Assembly: GCF_000473045.1 (NCBI RefSeq)
Contig: NZ_AXAY01000032.1
Span: 43,135-107,134 of the forward strand
Length of the DNA stretch: 64,000 nt
Direction: 5' to 3'
From: Bradyrhizobium sp. WSM3983
Lineage (GTDB): Bacteria > Pseudomonadota > Alphaproteobacteria > Rhizobiales > Xanthobacteraceae
A program made the position numbers and the translations under genes. This document shows, piece after piece, positions 52,947 through 61,038 of the stretch (within the stretch, counting starts at the first letter, position 1; every line of letters starts with the position of its first letter). The notes beneath the pieces were generated by a model, which saw only the letters and a program-made list of their open reading frames with translations, ran no database searches and was not told the origin of the DNA.

Positions 52947-53297
52947 GTGACCAACGTCCTCTTCGTCTGCAGTGCCAATCGCCTCCGCAGCCCGACCGCC
53001 GAACAAGTGTTTTCGACCTGGCCGGGGATCGAGACCGACTCGGCCGGCATCTCGAACGACGCGGACGTACCGTTGTCCACCGAGCAGGTCGAATGGGCCA
53101 ACATCATCTTCGTCATGGAGAAGACCCACCGAAACAAGCTGAACCGGAAATTCCGCTCGAGCCTGAACGGCAAGCGGGTCATCTGCCTCGACATTCCGGA
53201 CGACTACGAATTCATGGATCCGGTCCTGGTCCGGATGCTCGAAACCCGCGCAGGCCGTTTCCTGTCCCGCCCCGCGCCGGCTCGTCCCAGCCCTTAG
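52947..53297 (+). CDS. Low-molecular-weight protein tyrosine phosphatase-like protein
   Basis: This 116-residue protein has the P-loop CSANRLRS (C-x5-R-S) at residues 8-15 and a C-terminal DIPDDYEFMDP with the general-acid-type DP. It is shorter than classical LMW-PTPs (about 150), matching a reduced subfamily. GTG 52947 follows GGAG by eight bases. It converges on ssb with an 11-base gap. Activity on phosphotyrosine is likely but not certain. Confidence 0.85.
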   Translation: MTNVLFVCSANRLRSPTAEQVFSTWPGIETDSAGISNDADVPLSTEQVEWANIIFVMEKTHRNKLNRKFRSSLNGKRVICLDIPDDYEFMDPVLVRMLETRAGRFLSRPAPARPSP

Positions 53298-53308
53298 AAG
53301 ACCTCGCC

Positions 53309-53809
53309 TCAGAACGGGATGTCGTCGTCCATGTCGTTGTTGCGGCCACCACCGGTGCCTGCGGCCACGGCACGGCGCGGCGCGCTGCTGACGGGACCGG
53401 AGGAGCCGAAATCGCCGCCCGGCTCGTCGCCGAAGCTGCCGCCTCCCCCGCCACCGCCGCGGCCGTCGAGCATCGTCAGGGTCGAGTTGAAGCCCTGCAG
53501 CACGACCTCGGTGGAGTACTTCTCCACGCCGCTTTGGTCGGTCCATTTGCGGGTCTGGAGCGCGCCCTCGATGTAAACCTTGGCGCCCTTCTTGAGGTAC
53601 TGCTCGGCGACCTTGCAGAGGCCTTCATTGAAGATCACGACGCGATGCCACTCGGTCTTTTCCTTGCGCTCGCCGCTATTTTTGTCGCGCCAGGTCTCGG
53701 AGGTCGCGATGCTCAGATTCGCGATTGGCCGTCCGTCCTGGGTGCGGCGGATTTCCGGATCCTTGCCGAGATTTCCAACCAGAATGACCTTGTTGACGCT
53801 TCCCGCCAT
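53309..53809 (-). CDS. ssb: Single-stranded DNA-binding protein
   Basis: This 166-residue SSB has an OB fold (1-110, MAGSVNKVILVGNLGKDPE), a Gly-rich linker and the acidic partner-binding tail DMDDDIPF. ATG 53809 is preferred over 53827 for the family start and the GGAG in front. A LexA-type box lies at 53952-53966, 143 bases upstream, so damage induction is expected. Confidence 0.95.
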   Translation of the reverse strand: MAGSVNKVILVGNLGKDPEIRRTQDGRPIANLSIATSETWRDKNSGERKEKTEWHRVVIFNEGLCKVAEQYLKKGAKVYIEGALQTRKWTDQSGVEKYSTEVVLQGFNSTLTMLDGRGGGGGGGSFGDEPGGDFGSSGPVSSAPRRAVAAGTGGGRNNDMDDDIPF

Positions 53810-54245
53810 CGCCGCTCTCCACTCCAAATGCCACGAATTTTGAAAGGCGCGCCCGCGCTGCCGCCTGTTGGGCCGACCCTATACGCTTGCGAGCACTGAT
53901 CAGCCTGCCACACCCTCGGTTATCCCCACATATAGCATCAGCCGAACATTTGTTCCAGATTTGTTCCCACCAAAATTCAAACTGCCGGGCGGCTGCGAGC
54001 GGGAACCCGTGCCGCTCTTCACGGTGCGATGAATAGGAACCCGACGGGCCGGTCTAATCCAAGGAAAAGCGCTTAACATTCATGAAGTTAAGTGCATGCG
54101 AGTTAGCCCGCGAGTGTTGCATTCCGGAGACGGACTTTACGTCCAAGTGGGGCTACGATGACTTCGGAATTTAATTCTTATGGGCGTCGCGCCTGATTGA
54201 CCGCTTCGGGGGACTTCTGAAGCGGACGACACTGGGGAGACTGCA
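53810..54245. other. Divergent intergenic region between ssb and porin gene
   Basis: These 436 bases contain the LexA box at 53952-53966 and the promoters of ssb and of the porin at 54246. Beyond these I see AT-richer sequence with GAAGTTAAGTGCATGCGAG-like words but no gene. No terminator or RNA gene was recognised. Confidence 0.5.
53952..53966. promoter_or_regulatory. LexA (SOS) box GTTCCAGATTTGTTC upstream of ssb
   Basis: GTTC-N7-GTTC is the alphaproteobacterial LexA operator. It stands upstream of ssb on the minus strand (reads GAAC-N7-GAAC there). A second box is in front of uvrA. Confidence 0.8.
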
Positions 54246-55007
54246 ATGAAGAAAATTCTATTCAGCACAATTGGTATCGTTGCGTTTGGCCTGTCCGCGC
54301 CCGCAAGCGCGGCGGATCTTGCGGCCCGTCCTTACACCAAGGCGCCGGCGCCGATGATCGCCACCATCTACGACTGGAGCGGCTTCTACATCGGCATCAA
54401 CGGCGGCGGCGGATCGAGCCGCAATTGCTGGGACTTCGTGACGCCGGTGACAGGCACGCTGATCACCGACGGCTGCCATAACGCCACCGGCGGCACGGTG
54501 GGTGGTCAGGTCGGCTATCGCTGGCAGTCCAGCCAGTGGGTGTTTGGCTTCGAAGGCCAAGGCAACTGGGCTGACTTCAGCGGACGCAACATCAGCCCGA
54601 CGGCCCTGGATCAGGAGAACCGTTCAAGGATCGATGCATTCGGCCTGATTACCGGCCAGATCGGCTATGCATGGAACAACGTCTTGGTCTACGTGAAAGG
54701 CGGCGGCGCGGTCGTGGCCGACAAGTACGACCTCGCCGTCGCACCTGGATTCGTGGGTGCAGGCGCCATCACCGGTTCGGCCCGCCAAACCCGCTGGGGC
54801 GGAACAGTTGGCGCAGGTCTCGAATTTGGCTTCGCCCCGAACTGGTCGGTTGGCGTTGAGTACGACCACATCTTCCTTGGCAATCGTAACATCGATTTCA
54901 CCTTGGGCGGTGCTTTCGTCCAAACCGAACGCGTCCGCCAAGACGTCGACATGGGCCTCGTCCGCCTGAACTACCGCTGGGGCGGCCCGGTAATCGCGAA
55001 GTACTGA
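54246..55007 (+). CDS. Outer-membrane beta-barrel porin, Omp25/RopB-like
   Basis: This 253-residue protein has a signal peptide (ending APASAA), the family motif YDWSGFYIGINGGGGSS near residue 42, paired barrel strands and the C-terminal RLNYRWGGPVIAKY. GGGGAG precedes ATG 54246. A decayed copy with the same termini follows at 55190, indicating a past tandem duplication. A strong terminator lies at 55033. Confidence 0.9.
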   Translation: MKKILFSTIGIVAFGLSAPASAADLAARPYTKAPAPMIATIYDWSGFYIGINGGGGSSRNCWDFVTPVTGTLITDGCHNATGGTVGGQVGYRWQSSQWVFGFEGQGNWADFSGRNISPTALDQENRSRIDAFGLITGQIGYAWNNVLVYVKGGGAVVADKYDLAVAPGFVGAGAITGSARQTRWGGTVGAGLEFGFAPNWSVGVEYDHIFLGNRNIDFTLGGAFVQTERVRQDVDMGLVRLNYRWGGPVIAKY

Positions 55008-55032
55008 TCCATCTGATTTCATTCGGAGATCG

Positions 55033-55059
55033 AAGGGCCGGCCTTGCGCCGGCCTTTTT
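55033..55059 (+). terminator. Rho-independent terminator after the porin gene
   Basis: GGCCGGC (55036-55042) pairs with GCCGGCC (55048-55054) around CTTGC and is followed by five T. Confidence 0.88.
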
Positions 55060-55189
55060 GTTGCGGTTTCCCGATGAGAACTATAGGTCAGCGAGCGCTA
55101 CAATTTGCGCCCGTTGTGACTTTTGGAAGACACAACTTGCGGCTTCATTGGTTTAAGGACGATATCAGTGGGACCATCGCGTCCGATGC

Positions 55190-55517
55190 CCTTCCGGCGC
55201 TCCGGTGGCCGTTGCTTCGGTCTACAACTGGACCGGCTTCTACATCGGCGCTAACGCCGGTAGCGGCTCAAGCCACAATTGCTGGGATACTACCGCTGGG
55301 GCTACAGCGCGGGCTTCGGCGTGGAATACGCCTTTGCGGAAAACTGGCCGGTCGGCGGCGAGTATGACCATCTGTTCCTCAGCCATCACGGCGGCGATCT
55401 CGCCAGCGCCATCCTGGTCCCGCCAGGACGCACCGAGCGCGGATCGGCCAGGACATCAACACCGGGCTGATCCGCGTCAATTACCGCTGGGGCGGCCCCG
55501 TCGTCGCCAAATGCTAA
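55190..55517 (+). pseudogene. Remnant of a duplicated Omp25/RopB-like porin
   Basis: The first part reads ASVYNWTGFYIGANAGSGSS then HNCWD, matching the N-terminal barrel of the intact porin. It then jumps, in another frame, to GFGVEYAFAENWPVGGEYDHLFL, which matches the last third. A further frame shift near 55440 leads to RIGQDINTGLIRVNYRWGGP and VVAKC-stop (TAA 55515-55517). About 130 central residues and the signal peptide are missing. It is a non-functional tandem copy of the gene at 54246. Confidence 0.85.
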
Positions 55518-55544
55518 GCGAGCCACGAACCCCCAATGAATTTC

Positions 55545-55579
55545 AAAGGGACTTCAAAAAGGGACTTCAAAGGGACTTC
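55545..55579. repeat. Three tandem copies of AAAGGGACTTC
   Basis: AAAGGGACTTC occurs at 55545-55555, 55558-55568 (with AA inserted before) and 55569-55579. It follows the porin remnant, in the gap before uvrA. Confidence 0.85.
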
Positions 55580-55632
55580 CTCCAAGGTCCCGCTCATCTG
55601 CAGATTGCGCAAGGTCCGCAGTCGCACGTGAA

Positions 55633-55661
55633 CGAAGGGCCGGCCTCGCGCTGGCCCTTCG
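55633..55661. other. Hairpin CGAAGGGCC / GGCCCTTCG
   Basis: A perfect 9-bp stem around an 11-base loop without T tract. Its stem resembles the terminator at 55033, so it is probably the decayed terminator of the porin remnant. Confidence 0.6.
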
Positions 55662-55759
55662 CTTGTTCCGGAGGAGCTGCTGCCAGACCTGCTGCCAAGT
55701 CCCGCCAGCACGCCAACAATCCGTTGACGATTCCCAAGTCCCACTGGAAATCCGTCCTC

Positions 55760-55774
55760 GTTCTTCCTACGTTC
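55760..55774. promoter_or_regulatory. LexA (SOS) box GTTCTTCCTACGTTC upstream of uvrA
   Basis: GTTC-N7-GTTC, the alphaproteobacterial LexA operator, 99 bases before the uvrA ATG. The spacing and its match with the ssb box support SOS control of uvrA. Confidence 0.8.
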
Positions 55775-55872
55775 GCTGACAACCTCATCGGCGCCGATCC
55801 CGGTTCCCGGCGAAGCGCGCCTTTTACGTCGGCGCGATCGCGCACCTTTGGGATTCCTTGAGGGCAACTCGG

Positions 55873-58857
55873 ATGGATGAAGTGATCAAGGCGAAGCGCC
55901 AACAGCAGAACGCGGGCTCGAGCCTGCGCGCAATTACGATCCGTGGCGCGCGCGAGCACAACCTCAAGAACATCGACGTCGAGATTCCCCGCGATAAGCT
56001 CGTGGTGTTCACCGGCCTCTCAGGCTCCGGCAAATCCTCTCTCGCCTTCGACACCATCTATGCGGAAGGCCAGCGCCGCTATGTCGAGTCGCTGTCGGCC
56101 TATGCCCGCCAGTTCCTCGAGATGATGCAGAAGCCTGACGTCGACCAGATCGACGGCCTGTCGCCTGCGATCTCGATCGAGCAGAAGACGACGTCGAAGA
56201 ACCCGCGCTCGACCGTCGGCACGGTGACCGAGATCTACGATTACATGCGCCTGCTCTGGGCGCGCGTCGGCGTGCCCTATTCGCCCGCGACGGGACTTCC
56301 GATCGAAAGCCAGACCGTCTCGCAGATGGTCGACCGCGTGCTGGCGCTGCCGGAAGGCACCCGCCTCTATCTGCTTGCGCCGGTCGTGCGCGGCCGCAAG
56401 GGCGAGTACCGCAAGGAACTCGCCGAATGGCTCAAGAAGGGCTTTCAGCGCGTCAAGATCGACGGCACCTTCTACGAGCTCGCGGAAGCGCCGACGCTCG
56501 ACAAGAAATTCCCGCACGACATCGACGTCGTCGTCGACCGCATCGTGGTGCGCGCCGACATCGGCCAACGCCTCGCCGAAAGTTTTGAGACCGCGCTGAA
56601 GCTCGCCGAAGGCCTTGCAGTGATCGAGTATGCCGATGCACCGGCTGCTGCTGCGCCTGCCGAAGAGAAAGAGAAAAAGAAGACCGCAAAAATCCACGAC
56701 AAGAGTGGGCCCGAGCGCATCCTGTTCTCGGAAAAATTCGCGTGCCCCGTCTCCGGCTTCACCATCCCCGAGATCGAGCCGCGCCTGTTCTCGTTCAACA
56801 ACCCCTATGGCGCCTGTCCGGCCTGCGGCGGCCTCGGCGTCGAGCAGCATGTCGATGAAGACCTCGTCATCCCCGACAAGGAGCTCGCGATTGGCAAGGG
56901 CGCGATCGCGCCCTGGGCCAAATCGTCGTCGCCCTATTACACGCAGACGCTGACGGCGCTCGGCAAGCACTACAAATTCACGCTGACCACCAAATGGAAG
57001 GATCTGCCCAAGAAGACGCAGAACGCGATCCTTCATGGCTCCGGCGAGGATGAGATCAAGTTCTCCTATGAGGACGGCGTCCGTTCCTACGACACCAAGA
57101 AGCCGTTCGAAGGCGTCATCACCAACATCAACCGTCGCTATCGGGAAACCGAGAGCGAGTGGGCGCGCGAGGAGCTGGCAAAATATTTTCACGACGTGCC
57201 CTGCGGCGCCTGCAATGGCTTTCGGCTCAAGCCCGAGGCGCTTTGCGTCAAGATCGGCGGCAAGCATATCGGCGAGATCTCGGAGCTGTCCGTCAAGGGC
57301 GCCGGTGCGTGGTTCGAGACCGTGCCGGAGGCGCTGAACGCGCAGCAGAACGAGATCGCCGGCCGCATCCTCAAGGAGATCCGCGAGCGCCTCACCTTCC
57401 TGCTCGACGTCGGCCTCAACTATCTCACGCTGTCCCGCTCCTCCGGCACACTGTCTGGCGGCGAGAGCCAGCGCATCCGCCTGGCCTCGCAGATCGGCTC
57501 GGGCCTGACGGGCGTGCTCTACGTGCTGGACGAGCCTTCGATCGGCCTGCACCAGCGCGACAACGCGCGCCTGCTCGACACGCTGAAGCGGCTTCGCGAT
57601 CTCGGCAACACCGTGATCGTGGTCGAGCATGACGAGGACGCGATTCTGCTGGCCGACCACGTGCTCGATATCGGTCCGGGGGCCGGCATGCATGGCGGCC
57701 ACATCATCGCCGAAGGCACGCCCGCCGAGATCATGCGCAACCCGAAATCGCTGACCGGCAAATATCTCACCGGCGAACTCGAGGTCGAGGTGCCGGAGCG
57801 GCGTCCGCCGAACCATCGCCGCACCATCAAGGTGGTGAACGCCCGCGGCAATAACCTCAAGAACGTCACGGCCGAAATTCCGCTCGGCCTGTTCACCGCC
57901 GTCACCGGCGTCTCCGGCGGCGGCAAGTCGACGCTGCTGATCGACACGCTCTACAAGGCGATCGCGCGCAAGCTGAACAACGCCAGCGAAGGCGCAGCGC
58001 CGCACGACCGCATCGAGGGCCTCGAGCATATCGACAAGATCATCGACATCGACCAGTCGCCGATCGGCCGCACGCCGCGCTCCAACCCGGCGACCTACAC
58101 CGGCGCCTTCACGCCGATCCGCGAATGGTTCGCAGGGCTTCCCGAGGCGAAGGCGCGCGGCTACGAGCCCGGCCGCTTCTCCTTCAACGTCAAGGGTGGC
58201 CGCTGCGAGGCATGCCAGGGCGACGGTGTCATCAAGATCGAGATGCACTTCCTGCCCGACGTCTACGTCACCTGCGACGTCTGCAAAGGCAAGCGCTACA
58301 ACCGCGAGACGCTCGAAGTCCTGTTCAAGGGCAAGAGCATCGCCGACGTGCTCGACATGACCGTCGAGGAAGCTGCCGAGTTCTTCAAGGCGGTGCCGCG
58401 CGTGCGCGAGACCTTCCAGACCCTGCACCGGGTCGGCCTCGACTACATCCATGTCGGCCAACAAGCGACGACGCTCTCGGGCGGCGAAGCGCAACGCGTC
58501 AAGCTGGCAAAAGAGCTATCCAAGCGCGCCACCGGCCGCACGCTCTACATCCTGGATGAGCCGACCACCGGCCTGCACTTCCACGACGTCAAGAAGCTGC
58601 TGGAGGTGCTGCACGAGCTGGTCGCGCAAGGAAACACGGTCGTCGTCATCGAGCACAATCTCGAAGTCATCAAGACCGCCGACTGGGTCATCGACCTCGG
58701 CCCCGAAGGGGGCGACGGCGGCGGCGAGATCGTCGCCTGGGGCCCGCCGGAAGACATCGTGAAAGCGCAGCGGAGCTACACCGGCAAGTTTTTGGAACCG
58801 GTGCTGAAGAAGGCGCGCAAACCGAAGCGGCGGAGCACGAGCGAGGCGGCAGAGTAG
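55873..58857 (+). CDS. uvrA: Excinuclease ABC subunit A
   Basis: This 994-residue damage-recognition ATPase loads UvrB in nucleotide excision repair. Walker A motifs are GLSGSGKSS (48-56) and GVSGGGKST near 680, with ABC signatures LSGGESQR and LSGGEAQR and Walker B VLDEPSIGLH and ILDEPTTGLH. The second zinc finger (CEACQGDG, CDVCKGKR) is complete. The first is degenerate, since CPVSGF replaces C-x2-C while CPACGG is kept. A Lys/Glu-rich insert occurs near 255. ATG 55873 has GAGGG nine bases upstream; TTG 55858 is unlikely. Confidence 0.95.
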   Translation: MDEVIKAKRQQQNAGSSLRAITIRGAREHNLKNIDVEIPRDKLVVFTGLSGSGKSSLAFDTIYAEGQRRYVESLSAYARQFLEMMQKPDVDQIDGLSPAISIEQKTTSKNPRSTVGTVTEIYDYMRLLWARVGVPYSPATGLPIESQTVSQMVDRVLALPEGTRLYLLAPVVRGRKGEYRKELAEWLKKGFQRVKIDGTFYELAEAPTLDKKFPHDIDVVVDRIVVRADIGQRLAESFETALKLAEGLAVIEYADAPAAAAPAEEKEKKKTAKIHDKSGPERILFSEKFACPVSGFTIPEIEPRLFSFNNPYGACPACGGLGVEQHVDEDLVIPDKELAIGKGAIAPWAKSSSPYYTQTLTALGKHYKFTLTTKWKDLPKKTQNAILHGSGEDEIKFSYEDGVRSYDTKKPFEGVITNINRRYRETESEWAREELAKYFHDVPCGACNGFRLKPEALCVKIGGKHIGEISELSVKGAGAWFETVPEALNAQQNEIAGRILKEIRERLTFLLDVGLNYLTLSRSSGTLSGGESQRIRLASQIGSGLTGVLYVLDEPSIGLHQRDNARLLDTLKRLRDLGNTVIVVEHDEDAILLADHVLDIGPGAGMHGGHIIAEGTPAEIMRNPKSLTGKYLTGELEVEVPERRPPNHRRTIKVVNARGNNLKNVTAEIPLGLFTAVTGVSGGGKSTLLIDTLYKAIARKLNNASEGAAPHDRIEGLEHIDKIIDIDQSPIGRTPRSNPATYTGAFTPIREWFAGLPEAKARGYEPGRFSFNVKGGRCEACQGDGVIKIEMHFLPDVYVTCDVCKGKRYNRETLEVLFKGKSIADVLDMTVEEAAEFFKAVPRVRETFQTLHRVGLDYIHVGQQATTLSGGEAQRVKLAKELSKRATGRTLYILDEPTTGLHFHDVKKLLEVLHELVAQGNTVVVIEHNLEVIKTADWVIDLGPEGGDGGGEIVAWGPPEDIVKAQRSYTGKFLEPVLKKARKPKRRSTSEAAE

Positions 58858-58874
58858 AAGATTGGATCAAAGCC

Positions 58875-58907
58875 GCAGGGCGGATTAGCGAGGCGCAATC
58901 CGCCACG
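58875..58907. repeat. Short inverted repeat, GGCGGATTAGCG family
   Basis: CAGGGCGGATTAGCGAGGCG followed by CAATCCGCC forms a hairpin of GGCGGATT with AATCCGCC. It is one half of the element seen complete at 60908-61016. It follows uvrA by 18 bases. Confidence 0.75.
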
Positions 58908-58977
58908 GCTCCTCCGGCGATACCGGTGGACGCTTCGTTAGCGCTACGAACCGCGCAGGACCTGGGGAAGAACCAAC

Positions 58978-59547
58978 ATGTCCGCTGGACTTGTGCAGAC
59001 TTATCGGGCCTTCGCCCACAACAATGCTTGGGCAAACCATCGCCTCCTCACCGCCTGCGCCGGTCTAAGCCAGGCGGATTTCGAAGCCCAGCGAACCGGA
59101 TTCTTCCCGAGCCTGCAGCGCACGCTGAACCACGTCTATGTGATCGACCTCTTTTACATCGATGCCCTTGAGGGTGGCTGGCTCGGACCACGAGCCTGGA
59201 AGAACGAGGTGCCATACCCCTCACTTTCCGAGTTGAAGCCCGCCCAAGCAGCACTAGACAAGCGATTGCTCGCAGTCTGCGATGCGCTGACGCCTGAGCT
59301 TCTCTGCGGCTCGATCCGGATCAACCGTGACACACGAGTCCAAACCGAGCGCCGCGATCGGCTCCTGATGCATCTCTTCCAGCATCAGATTCATCATCGC
59401 GGGCAGGCGCACGCCATGCTGTCCGAAACAGCCGTCGCCCCACCACAACTCGATGAGTTCTTCGCAGAAGGAGAAGCACCGCTTCGGGCTGCCGAGTTCG
59501 CCGATCTCGGCTGGACCGAGGAGACCGTTTGGAAATCGCGGATGTAA
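58978..59547 (+). CDS. DinB-family protein
   Basis: This 189-residue four-helix protein has the DinB metal-site histidines: His in TLNHVYVID near residue 50 and the HQIHHRGQAH motif near 137. The family includes thiol transferases and proteins of unknown function; the name comes from a damage-inducible Bacillus gene. It starts ATG 58978 after AAGAACCAAC, 120 bases after uvrA and the repeat. No LexA box is seen directly upstream. Confidence 0.87.
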   Translation: MSAGLVQTYRAFAHNNAWANHRLLTACAGLSQADFEAQRTGFFPSLQRTLNHVYVIDLFYIDALEGGWLGPRAWKNEVPYPSLSELKPAQAALDKRLLAVCDALTPELLCGSIRINRDTRVQTERRDRLLMHLFQHQIHHRGQAHAMLSETAVAPPQLDEFFAEGEAPLRAAEFADLGWTEETVWKSRM

Positions 59548-59653
59548 GCTACGCCAGGAATCCCGGTGGCACATGGTCGGTCAGCCACACGCCGTTGTCT
59601 GCGCGAAAAAACTTGAATCCCTTGGCATGCATGCCGCCGGCATCGAGGGAGCG

Positions 59654-59977
59654 ATGCCCAGCCGAACCTACACACTCTTCCGCGACGCTATTCTCGCCGG
59701 ACAGCAGGTGACCTGCGTCTACGAGGGCCGACATCGCGAGCTCTGCCCGCACATCATCGGCACCAACAAAAAAGGTGAGGAAGCCGTGCTGGCCTGGCAA
59801 TTTGCCGGCGAAAGCAGCGGGCCTCTGCCGCAATGGCGATGCCTGAAGCTGGCCAATGTCAGCGCCGCCCGGGCACGCAGTGGCCGCTGGCACGAGGGCG
59901 GCTCGCATCGATCCACTCAGACTTGCGTTAGCACCATTGATCTCGACATCAATGTTCACGTGCGCAAACTGCGGTGA
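59654..59977 (+). CDS. Conserved hypothetical protein, 107 residues
   Basis: The protein contains VTCVYEGRHRELCPHIIGTNK, AVLAWQFAGESSG and WRCLKLANVS. The pattern of a short basic strand, C-P-H and W-R-C resembles small WYL-like or transcriptional accessory domains that many proteobacteria encode next to regulators, but I cannot assign a family with confidence. GGGAG lies very near ATG 59654, so start ATG 59627 is also possible. It is separate from the degraded genes that follow. Confidence 0.6.
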   Translation: MPSRTYTLFRDAILAGQQVTCVYEGRHRELCPHIIGTNKKGEEAVLAWQFAGESSGPLPQWRCLKLANVSAARARSGRWHEGGSHRSTQTCVSTIDLDINVHVRKLR

Positions 59978-59984
59978 GCCCCTG

Positions 59985-60148
59985 CTAGCTGCCGACGAAT
60001 TCAATAACCGCCTCTCCTCGCGCGGCGGCTTCAACAATTTGCGGCATGGCGCCCGGGAACTGGCGGCAACATGGGTCGCATCGTATCCGGCTCGACGCTT
60101 TGCATTCGCGAGTGCAAGTGGAAGCTGAGCATCGATTAGATAAAGCAA
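59985..60148 (-). pseudogene. Truncated DUF5615/PIN-like toxin remnant
   Basis: From TTG 60148 the minus strand reads LLYLIDAQLPLALANAKR then RAGYDATHVA, which matches the start of PIN-like DUF5615 proteins (LIDAQLP-ALA...GHDAVHV). Homology stops after about 28 residues, and the rest of the domain with its other acidic residues is absent. It is interpreted as the 5' remnant of a toxin gene whose remainder was lost at the border with the gene at 59654. Confidence 0.5.
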
Positions 60149-60219
60149 GCCATTTCGATGATCGGGTGGTCAACCTGACGGGCGGCATAGGCGAGCACTC
60201 TTGCCAGTAGCTTCGACAT
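60136..60219 (-). CDS. Possible 27-residue small protein
   Basis: ATG 60219 follows AGAGG by seven bases and encodes MSKLLARVLAYAARQVDHPI and seven more residues to TAA. The frame overlaps the start of the toxin remnant by 13 bases, an arrangement like an antitoxin or translational coupler. It has no recognisable domain and could itself be a gene fragment. Confidence 0.35.
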   Translation of the reverse strand: MSKLLARVLAYAARQVDHPIIEMACFI

Positions 60220-60280
60220 CTGCCACCTCTTCCTACCCAACATAGCATCTCCGACTGCCCGCAGTGCCCGCCACACCTCC

Positions 60281-60931
60281 ATGCCCTACTCCCTCGCCAT
60301 CTTCGATCTCGACGGCACCCTCGTCGACAGCTTCCCCTGGTTCCTGCGCACCATCAACGACGTGGCCGACCGCTTCGGCTTTCAGCGCGTCAGGGATGAG
60401 GACGTCGAGGGTCTGCGGCATGCGTCAACGCGCGAGATTCTCAGCCGGCTCGAAGTGCCGCTACGGAAGCTGCCGGCGATCGCGCGCTATGCGCGGCGGC
60501 TGAAGGGGGAAGCGGCCGCGGAGATTTCGCTGTTCGCGGGCGCCGAGGCGATGCTGCGGACGCTCGCAGAAAACGGCGTGCAGCTCGCGCTGGTGACGTC
60601 GGACAGCGAGGCCAATGCGCGGGCGAAGCTTGGCGTATCGGCCGCGCTGTTCTCGCATTTCGACTGCGCCGCTTCAGTATTCGGCAAGCCAGCAAAATTT
60701 CGCCGCGTGATCCGGCGCGCCGGCGTCGCCCCAGCAGAGGTGATTTCGATTGGCGACGAGGTCCGCGACATCGAGGCGGCGCGGGCGGTCGGGATTGCCT
60801 GCGGCGCGGTCAGCTGGGGTTATGCGGCACCAGCCGCGTTGCGGGCGCTTGCGCCGGATTACATGTTCGGCGGCATGCGCGACATTGCGGATACATTATG
60901 CGGAAACGTAGGCTGGATTAGCGAAGCGTAA
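60281..60931 (+). CDS. HAD-superfamily phosphatase, phosphoglycolate-phosphatase-like
   Basis: This 216-residue HAD hydrolase has motif I DLDGTLVDS (9-17), motif II VTSDSE near 106, the motif III Lys in GKPAKF and motif IV GDEVRDIEAA near 163, with a C1 cap as in Gph/PGP proteins. It hydrolyses a small phosphorylated metabolite. The last residues GWISEA-stop are encoded by the left end of the inverted repeat at 60908, so its original C-terminus was probably replaced. Confidence 0.88.
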   Translation: MPYSLAIFDLDGTLVDSFPWFLRTINDVADRFGFQRVRDEDVEGLRHASTREILSRLEVPLRKLPAIARYARRLKGEAAAEISLFAGAEAMLRTLAENGVQLALVTSDSEANARAKLGVSAALFSHFDCAASVFGKPAKFRRVIRRAGVAPAEVISIGDEVRDIEAARAVGIACGAVSWGYAAPAALRALAPDYMFGGMRDIADTLCGNVGWISEA

Positions 60932-61016
60932 TCCACCACTGTTCGTATCCGCAGAGAAAGAGGTGGGTTACGCTGGCCGGCTGTGCTTCGCACAGCCGCC
61001 AGCTAACCCGCCTTAC
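60908..61016. repeat. MITE-like element, GTAGGCTGGATTAGC family
   Basis: The 109-bp element has similar ends GTAGGCTGGATTAGC and, on the other strand, GTAAGGCGGGTTAGC, with an internal hairpin GGCTGTGC-TTC-GCACAGCC. It covers the HAD stop codon and ends just before the nucleoside hydrolase ribosome site. A half copy is at 58875. Confidence 0.8.
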
Positions 61017-61038
61017 GAACTGTTCGAGGAGACGGTGA

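Larger units (their letters stand above)
59978..60280. other. Region with degraded small genes on the minus strand
   Basis: These 303 bases contain no plus-strand gene. On the minus strand they hold a short open frame with a good ribosome site (60136-60219) and a truncated toxin-like start (60148 down to about 59985), described separately. The remainder up to the HAD gene is GC-rich without features. Confidence 0.5.

Noticed and set aside
56020..58494. Minus-strand frame of 824 codons inside uvrA
   Set aside because: It is antisense to a fully recognisable UvrA and shows no domain.
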